Shown: positions 58,597-64,000 of the stretch, piece after piece
How positions within the stretch are numbered: position 1 is the stretch's first letter
Layout: each line of letters starts with the position of its first letter
Source of the DNA: Streptomyces davaonensis JCM 4913
GTDB lineage: Bacteria; Actinomycetota; Actinomycetes; Streptomycetales; Streptomycetaceae
Direction of reading: 5' to 3'
NCBI RefSeq assembly: GCF_000349325.1
Contig: NC_020504.1
Coordinates: 1,116,001 to 1,180,000, forward strand
DNA length: 64,000 nucleotides
Translations under genes and position numbers: made by a program
Notes under the pieces: model-generated
The model's input: only the letters and a program-made list of their open reading frames with translations
Database searches by the model: none
What the model was told of the DNA's origin: nothing

Positions 58597-60333
58597 ATGT
58601 CGCAGGACGTCCGGCTCGACCTTCCCTTCGACACCCCGGTGAGCGACCGTCCGGAGTACCTGAAGCCAAGCGCCCAGCTCGGACCGGCGGAGGCGGCCAA
58701 CGCACTGGCCCGCCTCTTCGTGAAACACATCAAGAGGCGCACGGAGGAGCACCGAATAAGCCAGGACGCCGCTCAACAGCGGCTGGACGAACTGATATCC
58801 CCGCACCCCGGCGCCACGCTGCATGTGGAGGGAGCCCTCCAACTGGTGTCACCCGCGTTCCTCCCGCCCGACGAGGAGGGGCATGCCAGGCTGCGGCGGC
58901 TCGACGCGAGCCTGCGCATGATCGAAGAAGCCTTCCCCGAAGTCGGCACCGACATCGAGGTCTGCCGACTGTCCTGCATGATGCTCGAAGGCGCCTGGAG
59001 GAGCCGGGCGCTCACTCCGCCGCGCGAGGACGAGCAGACAGCTGACTGTGCCTGTTCTCTGTGCCGTGCGCTGCCCACGGCACCCGCGCGCACGCTGGAC
59101 GACTACCGCTGGCGGCAGAGCGCCGGTCGTCCCCTCACGGTCAAGACCTGGCCCTACCGCGATGAACTCGACAGTGTCCTGACCGGTGGATGGTCCGTGG
59201 TCCGGCAGATGAACGACCTTGAGCGGGACCTGGGTTACCGCCACCGCTTCGAGGACGACATCCTCCTCTTCCACGAGTACAAGCGCGTGATCGACACCAT
59301 CGACACCACGCACCTCACCCAACTCGTCGAAGGCCGCCTGGCCGAGAGCTTCAGCATCAACACCGCTCGGGCCCTGGTCTGCGGACTCTACGCGGCCCAC
59401 AAGCGGTCCGCCGACGAGTACTGGCTCCAGCAGCACACCGCGGGCAACGTCGTACTCCCCCAGACCAACCCGCTGACCCAGAGCACCTACTCACTCCTCC
59501 AGATGATGGACTGCCTGTTCTGGCACGTCTCACCGGACTCCGAGCTGTGGCAGGAAGAGCACCTCGCCTCCCTGCTGCTGTGCCGCGTCGTCGACGACAT
59601 GACCGACGTACGCGTGGACGCGCTCACCGGCGAGATCAGCAATTTCTGGCTCGCCGACATGCCCGCTCACACCAAGGCCCTCTACGCGGCCAGCGCCATC
59701 GCACTCATCAAGTACGGGTGCCTGCCCGAGGCCCGTTCCTCGATGTGGAACACCTGGCTGATGCCCAGCACCATCGTCTGGATGGGGCTCACGGGCCGGC
59801 ACGCCCTGTGGTTCGACGGCATCACCCAGGGCCTCCCGTCGGCCGAGGAGTGCCCGCTGTGCGACCTCCAGCCCAACGCGTGCACCGGCATCCTCACCGA
59901 CGGCACCACCCTCACCATCGCGCCGCGGCCCACCGTATCGGCGCTGAGCCCCCGGACCGCCGAGCTGTCCGCGCGCTGCCGGGTCCAGTTCCCCGAGACC
60001 TGGCCCCTCTTCGACGCCGAGCTCCATGCCTTCGAAGCGCTGCACGGCCCCTGGCACGGCGACACCGACAGCATGTGGGAGGTCCTGCGCCGCACGTACA
60101 TCGCCGCCGTGGAGGCATCCCGCGCCGCTGCGTCCAAGGACCGCGCTCGTGAGGTCCAGGAAGACTCCGGCGTCGTCGGAGCCGAGTTCTTCCACGCCCT
60201 GTACGACCCGCAGACCGGGCGGGAGGACACCGCGATCCTCGCCTACATGTTCGGCTGCGCCCACCCGCATTTCCTCTGGAACGCCGCGGGACACCGTCCT
60301 TCGGACCTCCGGGGCGACTGGCTCGACGGCTGA
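58597..60333 (+). CDS. Unidentified 578-residue protein with DDxxD-like motif
   Basis: This 578-residue protein is mostly helical. It has an acidic motif D333-D334-M-T-D337 in RVVDDMTDVRVDALTGE, which resembles the DDxxD metal site of isoprenoid synthases. A second acidic segment, NDLERDLGYRHRFEDD, lies near residues 206-221, and two Cys-rich clusters are present (DCACSLC near residue 150 and ECPLCDLQPNAC near 425). It does not match a terpene synthase that I recognise in full. It converges on the conservon P450 gene, separated by a strong terminator. Terpenoid chemistry is a hypothesis; it could be an unrelated helical enzyme. ATG 58597 has an AAAGGAAA site. Confidence 0.55.
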   Translation: MSQDVRLDLPFDTPVSDRPEYLKPSAQLGPAEAANALARLFVKHIKRRTEEHRISQDAAQQRLDELISPHPGATLHVEGALQLVSPAFLPPDEEGHARLRRLDASLRMIEEAFPEVGTDIEVCRLSCMMLEGAWRSRALTPPREDEQTADCACSLCRALPTAPARTLDDYRWRQSAGRPLTVKTWPYRDELDSVLTGGWSVVRQMNDLERDLGYRHRFEDDILLFHEYKRVIDTIDTTHLTQLVEGRLAESFSINTARALVCGLYAAHKRSADEYWLQQHTAGNVVLPQTNPLTQSTYSLLQMMDCLFWHVSPDSELWQEEHLASLLLCRVVDDMTDVRVDALTGEISNFWLADMPAHTKALYAASAIALIKYGCLPEARSSMWNTWLMPSTIVWMGLTGRHALWFDGITQGLPSAEECPLCDLQPNACTGILTDGTTLTIAPRPTVSALSPRTAELSARCRVQFPETWPLFDAELHAFEALHGPWHGDTDSMWEVLRRTYIAAVEASRAAASKDRAREVQEDSGVVGAEFFHALYDPQTGREDTAILAYMFGCAHPHFLWNAAGHRPSDLRGDWLDG

Positions 60334-60353
60334 CGCCTCGACCCCGGAATCAA

Positions 60354-60387
60354 AAGAAGCCGCTGCCCGGCCGGGCAGCGGCTTCTT
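60354..60387. terminator. Perfect 34-base palindrome terminator
   Basis: AAGAAGCCGCTGCCCGG (60354-60370) is followed directly by its 17-base complement (60371-60387). It is a strong bidirectional terminator between the convergent 578-residue protein and P450 genes. Confidence 0.85.
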
Positions 60388-60407
60388 CGTGGGCCTGTAC
60401 CTCGGGC

Positions 60408-61655
60408 CTATACCTCGAACTCGACCGGCAGGGTGTCCAGCAGGGACATCCAGGTGGACGCGGTCGAGTTGAGCTCCTCCGGCGGCACGGCCAGGCGCAG
60501 GCCCGGCAGCCGGTGCAGCAGGACGTCCACCGCGACCTCGATGATGGACATCCCGATGCTCTGCCCGGGGCACTCGTGCGGGCCCGCGCCGAACGCCAGG
60601 TGCGACTGGTTGCCCTGCACCGAGACATCCGGGTCGGGCCGGACCTCGGGGTCCACGTTGCCCGGGGCGAGACCGAGGACGAGCAGGTCGCCCTCCTCGA
60701 TGCGGTGCCCGCCCAGTTCGACGTCGCTGGCGGCGAAGCGCCCCGGCAGAACGGCCAGCGGCGGGGAGTTCCACATGGCCTCCTCCACCACCGCCGAGAT
60801 GTTCAGCTGACCGCTGATCAGCCCGGAGAGCCGGTTGGCGTCGGTCAGGACCAGCTCCAGCACCCGGGCCAGCAGGTTGGTCGTGACGTGCGCGGCGATC
60901 AGCACCGCGCGCAGGTGGGCGACGACCTCGTCGTGGTCGAGCGCCGCGTGATGCTCCAGCAGGCCGGTGGCGAGGTCGGAGGCGGGTTCGGTCCGCCTGC
61001 GCTCGGCGAGTTCACCGAAGATCTCCCGGATCACGCCGTCGTGCCTGACGGCGTCCTCGCCGCCCTTCATCACCTGGGCGCAGGACTCGACCAGGCGGCG
61101 CCCCTCCGCTTCGGCGAGCCCCAGGATGCGGGCCGTGACGAGCATCGGCAGTAAATCGGCGTAGTCCGCCACCAGATCGGCGCGGCCCGAGTCCGCGAAC
61201 GCGTCGATCTGCTTGTTGGCGAAGTGCGTGGCGTGGCGCCGGATGCCGCGGTCGGCGGCGGACTGGAGCCCGTCGCTGACGGCGCCGCGCAGCCGGCGGT
61301 GGGCCTCGCCGTCCTGGGACACGCAGTCGGGGCGCCAGGCGAGCATCGGCACCAGCGGGGAGTTGGGCGCGACCCGGCCCTCCCGCCAGTCCCGCCAGAT
61401 CCGCCCGTCGCGGGCGAACTGGCGGGGGTTGTCGAGCACGCGGCGGCTGTCCCGGTAGCCCAGGACGAGCCAGGCGGGGATGTCGCCCTCCAGCAGCACC
61501 GGTGCGACGGAGCCGTGCTCCTTGCGCAGCCGCTCGTAGATGCCGCGCGGGTCGGTGGCCGCCTCGGGTCCGTAGAGCCGGGCCAGCTCTGCGGAACCGT
61601 GCGCGACCGGGCAGCCGCGGGGCGCGTCGGGACGGTCGGGTTTCTGGTCGGTCAT
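60408..61655 (-). CDS. cvnE: CYP157-like cytochrome P450 of a conservon (CvnE)
   Basis: This 415-residue P450 has the heme-binding motif FGAGPHECPG with Cys362. The K-helix has E292-A-M-W295 in place of ExxR, so the nearly invariant Arg is Trp. This substitution is the reported hallmark of the CYP157 family in Streptomyces. The I-helix reads LIAAHVTTN (about 252-260), lacking the usual acidic residue before Thr. It is the last gene of the conservon, overlapping the GTPase gene by four bases. P450s commonly end conservons, but their substrate is unknown. The missing Arg may mean an altered or non-catalytic role. Confidence 0.88.
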   Translation of the reverse strand: MTDQKPDRPDAPRGCPVAHGSAELARLYGPEAATDPRGIYERLRKEHGSVAPVLLEGDIPAWLVLGYRDSRRVLDNPRQFARDGRIWRDWREGRVAPNSPLVPMLAWRPDCVSQDGEAHRRLRGAVSDGLQSAADRGIRRHATHFANKQIDAFADSGRADLVADYADLLPMLVTARILGLAEAEGRRLVESCAQVMKGGEDAVRHDGVIREIFGELAERRRTEPASDLATGLLEHHAALDHDEVVAHLRAVLIAAHVTTNLLARVLELVLTDANRLSGLISGQLNISAVVEEAMWNSPPLAVLPGRFAASDVELGGHRIEEGDLLVLGLAPGNVDPEVRPDPDVSVQGNQSHLAFGAGPHECPGQSIGMSIIEVAVDVLLHRLPGLRLAVPPEELNSTASTWMSLLDTLPVEFEV

Positions 61656-62257
61656 CGGGGCTCCAGTGCGACGGCGGAGCGTTCCTGCAAGTGACGGATC
61701 AGGGCGATGAGCACGTCACGGCTGGATGCCCGGTCGCGGGCGTCGCAGGCCACGATCGGGATGTGTGGGGGGATGTCCAGGGCGTCCCGTATCTCCTCGA
61801 CGGGGTGTTCCTTGGAGTCGGGGAAGACGTTCAGGGCGATGACGAAGGGCACCTCCTGCCGCTCCATCTCCTCGATCGCCCGGAAGCTGGAGGCGAGCCG
61901 GCGGGTGTCCACCAGCACGACCGCGCCGAGCGCGCCCTTGAACAGGCCGTTCCACAGGAACCAGAAGCGTTCCTGGCCCGGGGTGCCGAACAGGTACAGC
62001 ATCAGGCTGTCGTTGATGCTGATCTTGCCGAAGTCGAGACTGACGGTGGTCTCCGTCTTGTCCGCGACCCCGATGAGATGGTCGACGTCGGCGCTCGCCT
62101 GGGTGAGGGTCTCCTCCGTGGTGAGCGGCTTGATGTCGCTCACCGAGCGGACCATGGTGGTCTTCCCGGTGCCGAACCCGCCGGCGATCATCACCTTCAC
62201 CGAGCGGGTGCCACCGGCCTCCGGCCCGCCGGGGTGGTCAAAGCCTTTCAAGTCCAC
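61652..62257 (-). CDS. cvnD: Conservon GTPase (CvnD)
   Basis: This 201-residue small GTPase-like protein has G1 GGFGTGKTT, a G3-region FGTPGQERFWF (in place of DxxGQ) and an ALNVFPD segment at the G4 position. The CvnD family is a membrane-associated G-protein that works with CvnA-C. GTG 62257 follows GAGGAGG closely and overlaps the CvnC gene by 20 bases; the ATGA overlap with P450 continues the coupling. Confidence 0.93.
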   Translation of the reverse strand: MDLKGFDHPGGPEAGGTRSVKVMIAGGFGTGKTTMVRSVSDIKPLTTEETLTQASADVDHLIGVADKTETTVSLDFGKISINDSLMLYLFGTPGQERFWFLWNGLFKGALGAVVLVDTRRLASSFRAIEEMERQEVPFVIALNVFPDSKEHPVEEIRDALDIPPHIPIVACDARDRASSRDVLIALIRHLQERSAVALEPR

Positions 62258-62609
62258 TGAGTACCTCCTCAAGGAGCGCGAGGTCGGGCCCGCGGCCGGC
62301 GCCGTGCACCGGGATGGGGTCACGGGCTTCGACGCGGCCTGCCTCGAGCAGATCCGCAAGCAGCACCGCGAGAATGTTGAAGGGCAATCCGAGGTGGGCG
62401 CCGAGTTCGGCCACCGACAGCGGATCGCGGCAGCGCCGGAGGATGTCCTCGTGCTCGTGCTGCATGCCCGGTACGGGGGCCGCGCGGGAGACGATGAGGG
62501 TCGCCACGTCAAGGCTGGACGCCGAACCGCCCGGTCCGCTGCGCCCCTTGGTCAGGACGTAGTAGCGCTCGAGACCGGACGGGTCCGTGGGCCGACGGGG
62601 AGCACTCAT
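62238..62609 (-). CDS. cvnC: Conservon DUF742 protein (CvnC)
   Basis: This 123-residue protein carries the DUF742 winged-helix-like domain. The family pattern is visible at RYYVLTKGR, LIVSR and the helix LRRCRDPLSVAELGAHLGLP. It is a partner of CvnA, B and D in the conservon complex. ATG 62609 overlaps the CvnB stop by four bases. Its exact role in the complex is unknown. Confidence 0.93.
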   Translation of the reverse strand: MSAPRRPTDPSGLERYYVLTKGRSGPGGSASSLDVATLIVSRAAPVPGMQHEHEDILRRCRDPLSVAELGAHLGLPFNILAVLLADLLEAGRVEARDPIPVHGAGRGPDLALLEEVLSGLERL

Positions 62610-63016
62610 CCAGAGTGCTCCTCCAGGCGCGGAGTGGTGCCGAGCAGTTCGCCCATTCTCCGCGCCAGATCCCTCATCTGATGTCCGAGCAGCCCCTGAT
62701 CGAGACCCTCGCGGGCGAGGACGCCGAGATACGTCTCCACCCCCGCCCGCACGACGAACAGGTGACCGCCGTCGACCTCGATCATCGCCAGCCGCAACTG
62801 CCCCGCGTACTTGGGGAACTGCTCGGCGACCGGCTGGGCCAGCGCCTGGAGACCGGCCACCACGGCGGCGAAGCGGTCCACGTCGTCGGGGTCTTCGGCG
62901 CCGTAAGAGGTGATGGCCTTGCCGTCGCTGGAGGCCACCAGGGCGAAGCGGATCTCCGGGATGGACTCCACCAGATCGCGGAGCGCCCAGCTCACGTCGG
63001 TTCCCTGCTGCGTCAT
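62606..63016 (-). CDS. cvnB: Conservon roadblock/LC7 protein (CvnB)
   Basis: This 136-residue protein has the roadblock/LC7 fold: a leading LVESIPEIRFALVASSDGKAI strand-helix, then a central AEQFPKYAGQLRLAMIEVDGGHLFVVRAG. Roadblock proteins regulate small GTPases, matching a role for CvnD. It overlaps the CvnA and CvnC genes by four bases each, so the operon is tightly coupled. Confidence 0.95.
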   Translation of the reverse strand: MTQQGTDVSWALRDLVESIPEIRFALVASSDGKAITSYGAEDPDDVDRFAAVVAGLQALAQPVAEQFPKYAGQLRLAMIEVDGGHLFVVRAGVETYLGVLAREGLDQGLLGHQMRDLARRMGELLGTTPRLEEHSG

Positions 63017-64000
63017 ACGGACTTGTCGCTCTCTTCGGTGTGGTGCTCGGTGGACTCGCGTCCGGCGGTGGCGTCGTCGCCGGCGGCGCCCTCACCCTCG
63101 CCGGGCTCCCGGCCCGCCGTGGCGAAGGCGGCCAGACCGGCGAAGGACGCGTCCGGCGGGACGGCCGCGACCGCGGTCCCCTCGCTGCGTTCGGTGCGTT
63201 CGGCCGGCTCGTGGCGGGCCGCCTCGCTTCGCTTGCTGCGGCGCCGGGGCAGTCCGCCGGGCGTGGTCTCGCCGTCGCCGGCCACGAGCGTCTCGGCCGG
63301 CGCGGTGGCGACGGCGGTGAGGGTCGCGGGCTCCGTCGCGGTCGCGGTCCCCGCCGCCGGGGCGGCCGGAGCGGTGGCCGCGGCGGACGCGGGCAGCGGG
63401 CTGAAGTACTTGTGCGGGACCACCACGACCACCGAGGTACCGAGCCACGGCGAGTCCGCGTAGGTGACGCGGATGCCGTAGCGGCGGGCCAGCGAGCCGA
63501 CGACGCGCAGACCGATGCTGGCGTCCTCCGAGACGCCACCGAGTCCGGCGCCGGGCGCGGTACCGGCCAGCGCGTGCTCGGCCTCGCGCTTCTTCTCCTC
63601 GCTCAGGCCCTTGCCCGAGTCCTGGATCTCGATGCCGACGCCGTTGGGCACCTCCTTGCCGGAGACGACCACCGGCTCGGTGGGCGGCGAGTAGCGGGCC
63701 GCGTTGTCCAGGAGGTGGGCGAAGATCAGCGTGAGGTGGTCCACCAGGCCGCCGTCGACGCCCAGTTCGGGCAGATGACGGACCTCGACACGGTGGAAGT
63801 CCTTGATCCGGCCGATGCCGCCGCGGACCACGCTGAGCAGCCGCTGCGGCTCCTGCCACTGGCGGCCGGGCCGGTCCGAGCCGCCGAGCACGCCGACGCT
63901 GGCGGCGAGACAGTCGGCGGGGCCGATCGCCTGGTCCAGCTCCATCAGGCCGCGCGCCACGGACGGCAGCCGTCCGTGCTCGCCCTGCATCTCGTGCAGC
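63013..64000 (-). CDS. cvnA: Conservon sensor kinase (CvnA), 3' part (partial)
   Basis: The window holds the last ~328 residues of a sensor histidine kinase-like protein. The HATPase domain is visible: N-box IFAHLLDNAARYSPP, G1 IEIQDSGKGLS and G2 IGLRVVGSLARRYG. A long Ala/Thr/Glu-rich tail (about 110 residues) follows, without motifs. Its N-terminal sensor and membrane parts lie beyond the right edge. CvnA is thought to activate the CvnB-D G-protein complex. It is the first gene of the conservon. Confidence 0.93.
   Translation of the reverse strand, partial: LHEMQGEHGRLPSVARGLMELDQAIGPADCLAASVGVLGGSDRPGRQWQEPQRLLSVVRGGIGRIKDFHRVEVRHLPELGVDGGLVDHLTLIFAHLLDNAARYSPPTEPVVVSGKEVPNGVGIEIQDSGKGLSEEKKREAEHALAGTAPGAGLGGVSEDASIGLRVVGSLARRYGIRVTYADSPWLGTSVVVVVPHKYFSPLPASAAATAPAAPAAGTATATEPATLTAVATAPAETLVAGDGETTPGGLPRRRSKRSEAARHEPAERTERSEGTAVAAVPPDASFAGLAAFATAGREPGEGEGAAGDDATAGRESTEHHTEESDKSV

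Noticed and set aside
58597..60333. Firm call of terpene synthase for the 578-residue protein
   Set aside because: Only a DDxxD-like motif is seen; spacing to a second metal motif and overall length do not fit a known terpene synthase, so it is listed as unidentified.
1..64000. CRISPR arrays, tRNA or rRNA genes, insertion sequences
   Set aside because: No direct-repeat arrays with spacers, no cloverleaf with a conserved TTCGA arm, and no transposase-like ORF were seen.

Overview
The window is high-GC actinobacterial DNA (third codon positions almost all G or C, many GTG/TTG starts, AGGAGG-type ribosome sites, ATGA/GTGA start-stop overlaps). Its contents (a ram-type ABC exporter end with a RamR-like regulator, a streptogrisin protease, a Streptomyces subtilisin inhibitor, a CebR box, a conservon) point to Streptomyces. 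All names come from reading motifs; no database search was run.

Layout. 1-1.4 kb: 3' end of a RamB-like ABC exporter, converging on and overlapping a RamR-like orphan response regulator. 1.7-5.8 kb: GAF/PAS/SpoIIE phosphatase, secreted streptogrisin-type protease, hotdog thioesterase. 6.2-12.3 kb: a peptide export operon (double-glycine precursor, HlyD-like adaptor, C39-peptidase ABC exporter, second NHLM-type ABC protein) with no modification enzyme. 12.3-14.8 kb: a caspase-pseudokinase-PP2C fusion preceded by a small EACC1-like protein, resembling an NTP-regulated bacterial conflict system. 15.1-24.8 kb: mostly metabolism and transport (MFS exporter, Ppx/GppA, VOC protein, protease inhibitor, NCS1 permease, alpha/beta hydrolase, FMN 2-hydroxyacid oxidase, D-2-hydroxyacid dehydrogenase). 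24.8-27.9 kb: a membrane-anchored sigma-like/ricin-lectin protein, then a three-gene toxin-antitoxin-like operon. 28.1-30.5 kb: an ECF41-type sigma factor coupled to a stand-alone cytochrome b. 30.7-35.1 kb: a STAND (NB-ARC/TPR) NTPase converging on a caspase-EAD protein, whose ends look like matching adaptor domains. 35.1-38 kb: GH9 cellulase under a perfect CebR box, then a decayed GH2 gene. 38-43 kb: a second SpoIIE phosphatase carrying its own ATPase domain, a lipoprotein, and a second sigma-like/lectin paralogue. 43-55 kb: small regulator/enzyme pairs, many in redox or electrophile metabolism. 55-60 kb: permease, amidohydrolase, and an unidentified 578-residue protein. 60.4-64 kb: a conservon (kinase CvnA, roadblock CvnB, DUF742 CvnC, GTPase CvnD, P450 CvnE); the P450 lacks the ExxR arginine, as in CYP157.

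How the genes work together. Three modules are the most interesting: the EACC1/caspase/pseudokinase/PP2C pair, the STAND/caspase-EAD pair, and the export operon for an unmodified-looking anionic peptide. Secreted proteolysis and its control (streptogrisin, SSI) and developmental signalling (RamR, two SpoIIE phosphatases, conservon) suit a differentiating mycelial organism. Most remaining genes look like ordinary accessory metabolism.
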